From Olivibacter sitiensis DSM 17696 (lineage in GTDB: Bacteria; Bacteroidota; Bacteroidia; Sphingobacteriales; Sphingobacteriaceae), in NCBI RefSeq assembly GCF_000427965.1, contig NZ_ATZA01000019.1:99-64098 (forward strand): DNA of 64,000 bases, given 5' to 3'. The position numbers were made by a program, and so were the translations under genes. Positions 43,836 to 53,014 of this stretch are shown here, piece after piece. The notes beneath the pieces are model-generated. The model had not been told where the DNA came from and searched no databases. It saw nothing but the letters and a program-made list of their open reading frames with translations. Positions within the stretch are counted from its first letter, which is position 1. The number at the start of each line of letters is the position of its first letter.

Positions 43836-45182
43836 ATGGATAGAAGATCTTTTCTCAAGACGGGGTCTATTGCCGCAGCAGGTATCGGTCTTGCTTCGAA
43901 CAATTTATTTGCACAGGACAAGAAGATCCGTTTGGGATTTATAGGTGTTGGCCTTCGTGGTCGCAATCACGTGAACCTAGCCCTTAGGCGTGACGACGTG
44001 GAAGTAGTAGCCATTTGCGACACACAGGAAGAACCATTGGCAAGCTGCAGAAAACAATTTCAGAAGGCTGACAAAGCACTACCAAAGGAATATACTGGCG
44101 GATTGGATGCTTATAAAAAAATGATCGACAAGGAAAAGCTAGATGCCGTCATCATTGCGACCCCTTGGCAATTTCACAAACAACAGTCCATAGATGCCAT
44201 GAAAGCAGGGCTATACGTGGGCTGCGAGGTAATTGCAGGGGCTACAGTGGAAGATCACTGGGAAATAGTCAAAACCTCTGAAAAAACGAAGATGCCCTAT
44301 ATGACATTGGAAAACGTTATCTACAGACGTGATGTAATGGCTATTCTACATATGATACGTCAAAAGCTATTTGGCGAATTGGTGCATTTCGAAGGCGGCT
44401 ATCAACATGACCTGCGCGAGGTGTTATTCAATGATGGAAAGCAACCTTATGGCGGCGGCTATGAATATGGTCCCGAAAAGTCCATGAGCGAAGCACAATG
44501 GCGTACGCAGTTCAACATAGACCAAGATGGTGACTTATATCCTACACATGGCATTGGCCCCATTATGAAATGGGCGGACATCAACCACGGCAATCGCTTC
44601 ACCAACCTGGTAGCATTTTCCAGCAAGGCACGGGGTTTGGCAGATTATATCGAAAAAAATGCCCCCGGACACCCTAATGCCAAGATCAATTATAAAAATG
44701 GCGATGTCACAACTACCTTAATGAACACCAGTAACGGGGAGACTGTGCTGTTATCTCATGACGTGCACTTGCCCCGTCCCTACTCGCTCGGATTCCGCGT
44801 GCAGGGTACCGATGGCATATGGATGGATGTGAACAATGGCATTTACATAGAAGGGCAGGCAGCCAAAGGTCATGCCTGGGATCGGGCAGACGAATGGTTG
44901 AAGAAATACGACCATCCACTGTGGGCGAAGTACGCCAGCGATGCCGCAGGTGCAGGCCATGGCGGCATGGATTGGTACGTTTTCAATGCCTTTATCATAG
45001 CCGTGCGCGATAAAAAGCAACCCCCCATTGATGTGTACGATTCGGTCACGATGAGTGTCATCACACCGCTTTCCACGCAGTCACTGGCAGAAGGCAACAA
45101 ATCGTTGGAATTTCCGGATTTCACGGAAGGGAAATGGAAAACCAGAAAAAGCACATTTGCACTAGACGACAGCGGATATTAG
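43836..45182 (+). CDS. Gfo/Idh/MocA-fold protein of the GH109 type, Tat-exported
   Basis: This 448-residue protein starts with a twin-arginine signal (MDRRSFLKTGS to LFAQ, about 1-27). An NAD-binding Rossmann domain (about 30-155; GFIGVGLRGRNH) is followed by the oxidoreductase C-terminal domain. The sequence matches glycoside hydrolase family 109 alpha-N-acetylgalactosaminidases, which use bound NAD in an oxidation-elimination mechanism, in the segments LENVIYRRD, GGYQHDLR and YPTHGIGP. Export by Tat fits a cofactor-bound enzyme. An oxidoreductase of another specificity remains possible. Two LacI-type operators lie upstream. Confidence 0.85.
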   Translation: MDRRSFLKTGSIAAAGIGLASNNLFAQDKKIRLGFIGVGLRGRNHVNLALRRDDVEVVAICDTQEEPLASCRKQFQKADKALPKEYTGGLDAYKKMIDKEKLDAVIIATPWQFHKQQSIDAMKAGLYVGCEVIAGATVEDHWEIVKTSEKTKMPYMTLENVIYRRDVMAILHMIRQKLFGELVHFEGGYQHDLREVLFNDGKQPYGGGYEYGPEKSMSEAQWRTQFNIDQDGDLYPTHGIGPIMKWADINHGNRFTNLVAFSSKARGLADYIEKNAPGHPNAKINYKNGDVTTTLMNTSNGETVLLSHDVHLPRPYSLGFRVQGTDGIWMDVNNGIYIEGQAAKGHAWDRADEWLKKYDHPLWAKYASDAAGAGHGGMDWYVFNAFIIAVRDKKQPPIDVYDSVTMSVITPLSTQSLAEGNKSLEFPDFTEGKWKTRKSTFALDDSGY

Positions 45183-45249
45183 GTTTTAGGTGTGCACTGA
45201 ACCATGCAATGACATAAGTACAGGACAAAATTTATTGTTCTAAAAACGC

Positions 45250-45450
45250 GTCATTGCGAAGAAGAATGATGAAGCCTGACTGCAGTCAGGCTCCATTTTT
45301 GTTTGTCAGATTGCCACGTCGTACCTCCTCGCAATGACACCGGCACGACCGTCACTGCGAGGAACGAAGCAGTCCCGCACAGGCGGATCGTCGTTGCAAA
45401 CGGGATTGCTTCACTCCCGGCACCATCCGCCCCTTCCGCTCGCAATGACA
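45250..45450. repeat. Interspersed repeat element with GTCATTGCGA ends
   Basis: Two adjacent units have inverted ends. Unit one runs from GTCATTGCGA (45250-45259) to TCGCAATGAC (45330-45339). Unit two runs from GTCACTGCGAGG (45351-45362) to CGCAATGAC (45441-45449) and has an inner inverted pair GAAGCAGTCCCG / CGGGATTGCTTC (45366-45377 and 45401-45412). No transposase is inside. These words (GTCATTGCGAGGAACGAAGC) are familiar as dispersed bacterial repeats in many genomes. Confidence 0.7.
45273..45300. terminator. Palindromic terminator-like hairpin inside the repeat
   Basis: AGCCTGAC (45273-45280), loop TGCA and GTCAGGCT (45285-45292) form an 8-bp stem followed by CCATTTTT. It lies 90 bases after the GH109-like gene stop on the plus strand and before the converging poxB gene, so it could terminate the former. 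Confidence 0.5.
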
Positions 45451-45504
45451 AACAAGCAAAAAGATTTTCGCCCTATACAGATACATTAAAACATTATCTT
45501 ATTG

Positions 45505-47241
45505 TCAAAGCACTTCTTTCAAGTGCTTATAGTTACTCTTCACCGTATCCAGCACTTCGTCCATTCTGCCATTCAGTATAAGCTTGCCCATGGTGATGGC
45601 ATAACCTTTCATCTGCGAAAATTCGATTTTTGGCGGCATGGCCAGAGAGTTGGGATTCGTCTTGGCATGTACCAGAATAGGCCCATCATGAGACAAAGCT
45701 TCGGCAATGGCACTTTCCACATTATCGGGATCGTCCACGCATATCCCCTTCATGCCCATAGCAAGCGCCACGGTAGCAAAGTCGGGGTTATACATATCCG
45801 TTTCGTTGTCTGGCAATCCGGCTACTTCCATTTCCAGCTTCACCATGCCCAAGGAGCGATTATCAAACACAATAATCTTGATAGGCAGGTTATATTGAAC
45901 GATAGTAGCCAAATCGCCCATCAACATGGACAGTCCACCATCGCCACAAAAGGCGATAACCTGCTGGTCGGGACGAGCCAATGCGGCACCAATGGCCTGT
46001 GGCATGGCATTGGCCATAGACCCATGGTTGAACGAACCAAGCATTTCGCGCTTGCCAGTAGCGGTAATAAACCGCGCTCCCCATACACAGCTCATGCCGG
46101 TATCTACCGTAAAAATGGCGTCATCTGCGGCTAACCTGTCAATGGTATGTGCCAAGTATTCTGGTGAGATATTGTTTTTCTCTCCCCTATCTTTCACATA
46201 GGTCAATTGAATTTCTTTCACCTTATCGTACACCTTGAGCTGCGCATCTAGAAAAGCACTATCTTCCTTTTGCTGCAGCAATGGCAACAGGGCTTTTATC
46301 GTTTCCTGCACATCGCCAGCCAAGCCCATGGTCAACTTGGCCCGACGACCCAAGCGCTCAGGCTTTTCATCGATCTGGATTATGTCGCAATCTTCAGGTA
46401 TAAAATCCTTATAGGGAAAGTCGGTTCCCAACAGCAGCAGCAAATCGGATTCGTGCATGGCATGATAGGCAGATGGCAGACCGAGTAGCCCCGTCATTCC
46501 CACTTCATTGGGGTTGTCGTGCTGCAAGTACATTTTGCCCCTGAAGGAATAGCCTACCGGCGCCAATATCTTTTTGGCCAAGGAAATAACCTCCTCATGC
46601 GCTCCCTTACAGCCTATGCCACCAAAGATGGTAATGCGCTTATGGCTATTAATAGTATCTGCCAGTTGCTGCAACTCATCATCCGAAGGTCTCAAAACAG
46701 ACTGATAACGCATCAAGCTCGTTTCGCTAGTGATTTCTACAGCCTTCTCCATGGCCACATCACCCGGCAAGCCCAGTACCGCAACCCCTTTTTTGCTATA
46801 GGCATGCTGTAAAGCCATTTGCAGCATACGCGGCAATTGTTTGGGGGTGGTGGCGATTTGGTTATAGACACTGCAATCGTCAAACAACTTGATGGTATTG
46901 GTTTCCTGAAAATAACTGGACCCCATCTCCTCGCTGTGCATCGTAGAGGCAATGGCCAGTACAGGAGCACCTGATCGATTGGCGTCATACAGGCCATTGA
47001 TGAGATGCACGTGCCCAGGCCCACTGCTACCGGCACAACAGGCAAGTCCATCTAGTTCGGCTTCGGCCGCGGCCGCATAAGCGCCAACTTCCTCATGTCG
47101 CACATGGATCCATTTTATCTTACCATTGCGCCGCACGGCGTCATTGAACTCATTGAGGCTATCACCTGTCACAGCATAAACCCTTTTAATCCCCGTATCG
47201 ACTAAGGTTTCTACGATTTGGTCAGCAACTTTCTTTGCCAT
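45505..47241 (-). CDS. poxB: Thiamine-diphosphate-dependent pyruvate dehydrogenase (quinone), PoxB-like
   Basis: This 578-residue enzyme has the three domains of the TPP family. The catalytic Glu lies in HVRHEEVGAY (about 48-57), the central domain binds FAD in PoxB homologues, and the C-terminal TPP motif is GDGGLSMLMGDLAT with an Asn at the end of the diphosphate loop (VFDN). PoxB oxidises pyruvate to acetate and CO2 and passes electrons to quinone at the membrane. The C-terminal tail (LILNGRMDEVLDTVK) resembles the lipid-binding segment. An acetolactate-synthase-like role is less likely, from the SSGPGHVHLINGLYDA segment. Confidence 0.9.
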   Translation of the reverse strand: MAKKVADQIVETLVDTGIKRVYAVTGDSLNEFNDAVRRNGKIKWIHVRHEEVGAYAAAAEAELDGLACCAGSSGPGHVHLINGLYDANRSGAPVLAIASTMHSEEMGSSYFQETNTIKLFDDCSVYNQIATTPKQLPRMLQMALQHAYSKKGVAVLGLPGDVAMEKAVEITSETSLMRYQSVLRPSDDELQQLADTINSHKRITIFGGIGCKGAHEEVISLAKKILAPVGYSFRGKMYLQHDNPNEVGMTGLLGLPSAYHAMHESDLLLLLGTDFPYKDFIPEDCDIIQIDEKPERLGRRAKLTMGLAGDVQETIKALLPLLQQKEDSAFLDAQLKVYDKVKEIQLTYVKDRGEKNNISPEYLAHTIDRLAADDAIFTVDTGMSCVWGARFITATGKREMLGSFNHGSMANAMPQAIGAALARPDQQVIAFCGDGGLSMLMGDLATIVQYNLPIKIIVFDNRSLGMVKLEMEVAGLPDNETDMYNPDFATVALAMGMKGICVDDPDNVESAIAEALSHDGPILVHAKTNPNSLAMPPKIEFSQMKGYAITMGKLILNGRMDEVLDTVKSNYKHLKEVL

Positions 47242-47354
47242 AATAATAAACTGAATTTACAATAATAATGATCGTGGTCGTCATTGCACATTTGTGCAAA
47301 TATTTATTACAACAAGACAACGTTCATTTGGTTTTGGTCTGCCGCCAGATTCCC

Positions 47355-47400
47355 GATCAAAATAGCTGATGTCTGATAGCTGATAACTGATTTCCCACAT
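47355..47400. repeat. Degenerate low-complexity intergenic repeat
   Basis: Short words of the type GATGTCTGATAGCTGATAACTGAT fill part of the spacer before the amidase gene, similar in style to those at 22653-22725 and 56155-56215. Confidence 0.4.
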
Positions 47401-47434
47401 CTTTTCCCTAGTTTTACCCAAAATTTCAGACCAC

Positions 47435-48271
47435 ATGTTTCACAAGCGTATATTATTCCCCTTTTTCATATTGATACTGATCGGTTTCTGCCTGTCTGCG
47501 TGCCGAAGCCAATATGCAGCCACCGAAAAGATCTACAAGGGACAAGCCAAGGAATTTGCCAAGTTAATCTCCACTACACCTCCTACCAATCAAGCTTTTG
47601 ACTCCTTACAAGTAGAACAAAAACAATGGATTGGCTCGGTCAACTTTGGAATCCGCAGGCCAAATTTTGTTATTATCCACCATACGGCACAAGACTCATT
47701 GGCCCAGACCATCCATACCTTTCACCTGCCACGCACGCAAGTAAGCGCCCATTACGTGATTGGCCGAAATGGGGAAGTGGTGCAGATGGTGAACGATTAC
47801 CTCCGGGCGCAGCATGCCGGCATAGGAAAATGGGGAAAGGACACGGATCTCAACTCCTCCTCCATTGGCATTGAGCTGGACAACAATGGACATGAACCTT
47901 GGTCGGACATACAAATAGAAAACCTCATAAAATTGCTGGCCATCTTAAAGGAAAAGTACAAAATACCCGAGGCCAATTTTATCGGTCATTCCGATATTGC
48001 CCCTAAAAGGAAACCCGACCCCGCCAATTTCCCTTGGGATCGACTTGCACAGGAAGGTTTTGGCTATTGGTATGATGACCTGGACAGCTTGGTGATGCCA
48101 CCTGAAGGCTTTGATCCCGAAGTGGCACTAAGCCTGATAGGATATGACACTAGTGATATCAATGCGGCTATCGTGGCCTTCAAGCGCCATTTTATACAAG
48201 ACGACATCGAACCTGTCTTGACCGAAAGGGACTTGAAGATATTGTACAATATCTATCCGAAATATAAATAA
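47435..48271 (+). CDS. N-acetylmuramoyl-L-alanine amidase lipoprotein (Amidase_2 family)
   Basis: This 278-residue protein has a lipoprotein signal (LSAC, Cys23) and an Amidase_2/AmpD-like zinc domain (about 75-215). Zinc ligands are visible as the first His of IHHTAQDS, His in RAQHAGIGKWG and the residues of GHSDIAPKRKPDP; the Tyr of SAHYVIG and FPWD segment are also conserved. It cleaves the amide link between muramic acid and the peptide. A C-terminal extension of about 60 residues carries a peptidoglycan-binding-like ALSLIGYDT pattern. Anchoring as a lipoprotein places it in the periplasm or on the outer membrane. Confidence 0.9.
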   Translation: MFHKRILFPFFILILIGFCLSACRSQYAATEKIYKGQAKEFAKLISTTPPTNQAFDSLQVEQKQWIGSVNFGIRRPNFVIIHHTAQDSLAQTIHTFHLPRTQVSAHYVIGRNGEVVQMVNDYLRAQHAGIGKWGKDTDLNSSSIGIELDNNGHEPWSDIQIENLIKLLAILKEKYKIPEANFIGHSDIAPKRKPDPANFPWDRLAQEGFGYWYDDLDSLVMPPEGFDPEVALSLIGYDTSDINAAIVAFKRHFIQDDIEPVLTERDLKILYNIYPKYK

Positions 48272-48329
48272 GTTTATTGGCTGATCAGTCATTTGTTGAC
48301 TGGCTTGAAAGGCTGCTCACAATGCAAAA

Positions 48330-50315
48330 TTAAGCATCGATCCAATTACCATCCTGACGGATAATCTCAATCAACTCGTTGAGCGCATCGGCAGATGGTA
48401 CATTGCGCTTGACCACTTCCTTGCTTCTGTAGAGGGTTACTTTTCCAGGGCCAGCTCCCACATAGCCATAGTCGGCATCGGCCATTTCGCCGGGACCGTT
48501 GACGATACAGCCCATAATGGCTATTTTCAAACCTTTTAGATGGCTGGTGCGACTGCGGATCATCTGGGTGGTCTCCTGTAGGTCAAACAGTGTTCGGCCA
48601 CAACTGGGACAAGAAATATATTCGGTTTTGGATATACGCGACCGCGTGGCTTGCAGGATAGCAAAGGAGGCAGAAACCAATTTATCTGTGGGTATGGCAG
48701 GCGAATCTATCCAAATGCCATTTCCCATCCCGTCAATGAGTAATGCGCCCATATCCGTTGCGGCATATAGCTGCATTTTCGAAATAGGCTCTTCGTCGCT
48801 CATGATGTCTCCAAGTGGACCATTGAAATCCTTTGGATCGTAACTGCGCTTGACGATAACCGGCATATCAAGCCCCCATTCCTTCAACTGATAGAAAAAT
48901 TGGCGCTGATCTGCCATGCCGTGCGCCGCATTGGTTGTCAGCACAAAGACCAAGGTTTCGTCTACCGGCAAGTCTGCAAACAAATTGCCGTAAAGATCGT
49001 CCTTTTTCAAAGAGACCAGGTTCAGGTGCGCATCCCGTTCGTCGGCATGGATATATTGTTCCAAGCTATAGAGCGGATGTGCGTTGGCCTTATTCTTCAA
49101 TAGCTGCCAAGTAGGATAATCGTATACCTGCTTGAGGTTGCCCGGCATCTGAAAAGAAGGCAAATTGCTGCCCAAAAAAACAAAATCTACCGACTGCTCT
49201 CCCATGTGGAACTTATCCAGTAAAGGATCGTATATATAACCTATTTCGTTCAGTACGGCAGGATCTACCAACCGCTTGGCTGACAGATCGGCCACTACCC
49301 GTGGCACCATAGCACCGCCGATGAAGGCGTTCACCTCGGCCACTTCCCTCCTGCCATCTTTGACCGACGGCTCGGCAGCTTCACTTGCTACAGGAGCATG
49401 TGCCGCACGCGACACATAGCGTTTCACCAGGGCCCTTGCCACGGGAGCCTCCAGCTCGGGTTCTTCCGTGAGCGATACCCGCACCGTATCTCCCAAACCG
49501 TCTTCCAGCAAGGTACCGATACCCACGGCCGATTTGATGCGGCCATCTTCGCCGTCGCCGGCCTCCGTCACGCCCAGGTGCAAGGGGTAGTTCATTCCCT
49601 CTGCCACCATTTTCTCTACCAACAGCCTGTAGGCCTGCACCATCACCTGCGGATTGCTCGATTTCATGGAGATGACCAAATTATAATAATTCAGGTCCTC
49701 ACAGATACGCATAAACTCCATGGCAGACTCCACCATGCCCTCGGGCGTATCGCCATAATGGCTCATGATACGGTCGGAAAGCGACCCGTGGTTAGTACCG
49801 ATACGCATGGCCGTGCCGTATTCCTTGCAGATCTTCACCAATGGCGCAAACTTAGCGTATATGCGTTCCAGTTCAGCCTGATACTCGGTATCGGTATAGG
49901 TCAGCTGGTCAAACTTCTTCTTGTCGGCATAATTGCCCGGATTGATACGTACTTTCTCAACGATACGGGCCGCTACTTCAGCCGCATTGGGCGTAAAGTG
50001 AATATCGGCCACTAAAGGCACATGACAACCACGCCTACGAAGTTCTTTCTTTATTTCAGCCAGGTTTTGAGCCTCTTTGATACTTGGAGCCGTAATACGC
50101 ACATACTCACATCCGGCTTCTACCATGCGAATGGTTTGCTCCACCGATCCCATGGTATCCATCGTATCCACCGTAGTCATGCTTTGGATACGTATGGGTT
50201 GATGTCCTCCCATAGGCACATCGCCAATGCTTACCTCGCGCGTAAGCCAACGTTTGTAATGGGTAAGTGATTCGCAATAGCCCCCAGGCAAGATCAAACT
50301 TTTAGCCGTATCCAT
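48330..50315 (-). CDS. ispG: 4-hydroxy-3-methylbut-2-enyl diphosphate synthase (long form)
   Basis: This 661-residue iron-sulfur enzyme makes HMBPP in the non-mevalonate isoprenoid pathway. The N-terminal TIM barrel (about 20-290) and the C-terminal cluster domain with Cys residues in CPSCGRTLFD and MGCIVNGPGE are joined by a large extra domain (about 300-560), the long form found in Bacteroidota, Chlamydiae and plants. The reading frame extends to 50429, but ATG 50315 (MDTAKSLILPGGYCES) matches the family. The cluster cysteines are intact. Confidence 0.96.
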   Translation of the reverse strand: MDTAKSLILPGGYCESLTHYKRWLTREVSIGDVPMGGHQPIRIQSMTTVDTMDTMGSVEQTIRMVEAGCEYVRITAPSIKEAQNLAEIKKELRRRGCHVPLVADIHFTPNAAEVAARIVEKVRINPGNYADKKKFDQLTYTDTEYQAELERIYAKFAPLVKICKEYGTAMRIGTNHGSLSDRIMSHYGDTPEGMVESAMEFMRICEDLNYYNLVISMKSSNPQVMVQAYRLLVEKMVAEGMNYPLHLGVTEAGDGEDGRIKSAVGIGTLLEDGLGDTVRVSLTEEPELEAPVARALVKRYVSRAAHAPVASEAAEPSVKDGRREVAEVNAFIGGAMVPRVVADLSAKRLVDPAVLNEIGYIYDPLLDKFHMGEQSVDFVFLGSNLPSFQMPGNLKQVYDYPTWQLLKNKANAHPLYSLEQYIHADERDAHLNLVSLKKDDLYGNLFADLPVDETLVFVLTTNAAHGMADQRQFFYQLKEWGLDMPVIVKRSYDPKDFNGPLGDIMSDEEPISKMQLYAATDMGALLIDGMGNGIWIDSPAIPTDKLVSASFAILQATRSRISKTEYISCPSCGRTLFDLQETTQMIRSRTSHLKGLKIAIMGCIVNGPGEMADADYGYVGAGPGKVTLYRSKEVVKRNVPSADALNELIEIIRQDGNWIDA

Positions 50316-50353
50316 ATCAAGGGCAAAGATATGGATTTTAGCCCATACGGCAA

Positions 50354-51190
50354 TTATTGCAGCTGCAATTGTATCGGCAAGGTGTAGACCACCCTTACAG
50401 GTCGACCATTTTGTATACCGGGCTTCCATCGTGGGGCACTTTGCAGCACCCTTATCGCTTCTTCACCGGTACCTTTGCCAATTGCCTTCAGAATCTCAAA
50501 GCCACTCAAGCTCCCATCTTTCTCTACGACAAACTTAACGACAATCCTTCCTTGTACGCCAACAGTTTGCAGCTCCGAAGGTATACGGTAATGCTTAGCC
50601 ACGTAATCCAGAAAAGCCGCCATGCCTCCGGGAAATGAAGGCATGATCTCCACATGCTCCATCACCTCATTCCCTCCATGCGCCGCCGTTCCTTCCGTAA
50701 TTCCTTGCCCCTTGCCCGATTCGCTTACCGCCACGCCTATGGTAATATCCGCACCCGGATCGCCCGCAATGGTCTTTGGCCCGGGATTTGACTTTTTCAA
50801 GTCGGCTACAGTAGGCACCTCATCTACGGCCATATGCGCTTGTACTACCCTTGGCCGAGGCATCCGCACCTGATCCATTCGTGCCTTAGCAGGCGCAGCT
50901 GCAGGAGTGCTGGGCACAATTATTTTTTCCTCAAGGGCTATCGGAGGCATCAAATCTACTCCCGTGGAGACATCGCCACCTGGTATAACGACCGCATCAG
51001 GCTTCAAATGGCCCCACAAATAAGGCGCTACCACTCCCAACAAAAAAAGCCCCATTCCAGCAAATAGTGCTTTCGTCAAATCGCTATTGGCCTGCTTGCG
51101 CATCACATACGCTCCATATAGCTTGTTTCTTCCTTCAAAGACCAGCTCCAGCCAGTCGCTTGACATAATATTGGCACCTTTGAACAACAT
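50354..51190 (-). CDS. TonB-family energy transducer
   Basis: This 278-residue inner-membrane protein has an N-terminal conserved segment (WLELVFEGRNKLYGAYVMRK), one membrane helix (about 42-62), a long Pro/Ala/Val-rich periplasmic linker and a C-terminal TonB domain (about 185-278) ending in VYTLPIQLQLQ. It should pass proton-motive energy from ExbB/ExbD to outer-membrane receptors. No exbB or exbD is adjacent. Both ATG 51190 and 51166 are possible starts. The gene is 38 bases upstream of the ispG start, so the two may be cotranscribed. Confidence 0.9.
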   Translation of the reverse strand: MLFKGANIMSSDWLELVFEGRNKLYGAYVMRKQANSDLTKALFAGMGLFLLGVVAPYLWGHLKPDAVVIPGGDVSTGVDLMPPIALEEKIIVPSTPAAAPAKARMDQVRMPRPRVVQAHMAVDEVPTVADLKKSNPGPKTIAGDPGADITIGVAVSESGKGQGITEGTAAHGGNEVMEHVEIMPSFPGGMAAFLDYVAKHYRIPSELQTVGVQGRIVVKFVVEKDGSLSGFEILKAIGKGTGEEAIRVLQSAPRWKPGIQNGRPVRVVYTLPIQLQLQ

Positions 51191-51329
51191 AAGACAGGAT
51201 TTTCAGATTAAACCATGTAATGACTTTAATACTAAGATGAAATCGGTCATCCGTTTCCACAAAAGGGAGCATTAAAATGTCAAAACAGCGTTTTGTATCC
51301 CATCCGTCCCAAAAATGAAAAAATTATTA

Positions 51330-51337
51330 TAAGTTTG
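51330..51337 (+). promoter_or_regulatory. Bacteroidota -7 element for lpdA
   Basis: TAAGTTTG fits TAnnTTTG and would start transcription about 40 bases before the lpdA ATG at 51383. A -33 element is not clear. Confidence 0.45.
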
Positions 51338-51382
51338 TAGGCTTAGAAAAAGTACGAAGACAAATATCAAAATAAAACGGAA

Positions 51383-52771
51383 ATGAACTACGACATCATT
51401 GTAATTGGTAGTGGGCCCGGCGGATATGTAGCTGCTATCAGGGCATCTCAATTGGGCTTCAAAACAGCTATCGTGGAGCGCGAGTCTCTGGGCGGTATCT
51501 GCTTGAACTGGGGATGTATCCCTACCAAGGCTTTATTGAAAAGTGCGCAAGTTTTTGAATATCTCAATCATGCTGCCGACTACGGCATCAAGGTAGAAGG
51601 TGGTGAGGCCGACTTTGCCGCCATCATAAAGCGAAGCCGTGGTGTGGCCGATGGCATGAGCAAGGGCATTCAATTCCTGATGAAGAAAAACAAGATCGAT
51701 GTCATTATGGGTACCGCCAAGATCAAGAAAGGTGGCAAAGTGGAAGTGAAAGGCGGTGACGGATCTACAAAAGAATATACAGCCAAACACACGATATTGG
51801 CCACTGGAGCTCGCTCTAGGGAATTGCCCAACCTCAAACAAGACGGCAAGACCATTATAGGCTATCGTCAGGCCATGAATTTGGAAAAACAACCCAAGTC
51901 ATTGGTAGTTGTTGGTTCCGGGGCTATCGGCGTGGAATTTGCTTATTTCTATAATTCGATAGGCACCAAGGTGACCGTAGTGGAATACCTAGACCGTATT
52001 GTTCCCGTAGAAGACACCGATATTTCCAAGCAATTGGAGAAGAGCTTGAAGAAAGCGGGTATCGACATCCTCACCAGCGCCGAGGTAACAGGCGTGGACA
52101 CCTCCTCATCTCCGGCAAAGGTAAGCATCAAGACTGCCAAGGGCGAGCAAACCATCGAGGCAGAGGTCGTATTATCGGCAGTTGGCATTACGCCCAATAT
52201 CGAAAATCTGGGTCTTGAAGAGGTAGGCGTCAAAACGGACAAAGGACGTGTACTGGTAGATGATTATTATAAAACCAACGTAGAAGGTGTATACGCCATA
52301 GGCGATATCGTAAAAGGTCAAGCTTTGGCACACGTGGCGTCTGCCGAAGGTATTACCTGTGTAGAGAAGATAAAAGGACTGCACGTAGAGCCTATCAACT
52401 ACAACAACATTCCGGGATGTACCTATTGCTCGCCAGAGATTGCCTCCGTGGGCTATACCGAAAAAGCTGCCAAAGACGCAGGTTATGAGCTTAAGATTGG
52501 TAAATTCCCATTCTCAGCATCAGGCAAGGCAAGTGCCTCTGGAGCTAAGGATGGTTTTGTGAAAGTCATCTTCGATGCCAAATACGGCGAGTTCCTTGGA
52601 GCCCACTTGATTGGCAACAACGTGACCGAAATGATAGCCGAAGTGGTTGTGGCCCGCAAACTGGAAACTACCGGACACGAGATCATTAAATCGGTACACC
52701 CGCACCCTACCATGAGCGAAGCCATTATGGAAGCAGCTGCGGACGCCTATGGCGAGTGTATCCATTTGTAG
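51383..52771 (+). CDS. lpdA: Dihydrolipoyl dehydrogenase (E3)
   Basis: This 462-residue flavoprotein reoxidises the lipoyl group of 2-oxo acid dehydrogenases and the glycine cleavage system with NAD. The FAD motif GSGPGGYVAA (9-18), the redox disulfide Cys40-Cys45 (GGICLNWGCIPTK), the NAD-binding GSGAIGVEFA and the C-terminal active-site HPHPTMSEA are intact, and length is normal. It stands alone with its own promoter-like element and terminator. Confidence 0.97.
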   Translation: MNYDIIVIGSGPGGYVAAIRASQLGFKTAIVERESLGGICLNWGCIPTKALLKSAQVFEYLNHAADYGIKVEGGEADFAAIIKRSRGVADGMSKGIQFLMKKNKIDVIMGTAKIKKGGKVEVKGGDGSTKEYTAKHTILATGARSRELPNLKQDGKTIIGYRQAMNLEKQPKSLVVVGSGAIGVEFAYFYNSIGTKVTVVEYLDRIVPVEDTDISKQLEKSLKKAGIDILTSAEVTGVDTSSSPAKVSIKTAKGEQTIEAEVVLSAVGITPNIENLGLEEVGVKTDKGRVLVDDYYKTNVEGVYAIGDIVKGQALAHVASAEGITCVEKIKGLHVEPINYNNIPGCTYCSPEIASVGYTEKAAKDAGYELKIGKFPFSASGKASASGAKDGFVKVIFDAKYGEFLGAHLIGNNVTEMIAEVVVARKLETTGHEIIKSVHPHPTMSEAIMEAAADAYGECIHL

Positions 52772-52794
52772 CAGTTAGTAGACATCATTATAGC

Positions 52795-52828
52795 AAGTCA
52801 TTGGAATGTGCTCCAATGACTTTTTTTA
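52795..52828 (+). terminator. Rho-independent terminator of lpdA
   Basis: AAGTCATTGGA (52795-52805) and TCCAATGACTT (52812-52822) form a perfect 11-bp stem with a 6-base loop, followed by a run of T. It starts 24 bases after the lpdA stop. Confidence 0.88.
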
Positions 52829-53014
52829 TTTCATACCCCATGATATGGTAAAAATCACTTTGCATTAAGTAAATTTACCTCCATCAAAAGACAGGTCCAT
52901 AGTTTGAAGTTGCTTATGTCAGCATGCTTACGATACTTGTTGAATGATTGATTTTGTGCGTATTGCCTGCCTTTCGGGAGATTGGCTTTTTTACTTTTTA
53001 CTTGATACTAAACT

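Noticed and set aside
45250-45450. CRISPR array
   Set aside because: Repeats are inverted, few, and unevenly spaced, with no cas genes.
45502-46134. Open frame of 210 codons on the plus strand
   Set aside because: It is antisense to poxB and has His/Gln-rich composition typical of shadow frames.
49398-50015. Open frame of 205 codons on the plus strand
   Set aside because: It is antisense to ispG, rich in His, Arg and Gln, and has no recognisable domain.
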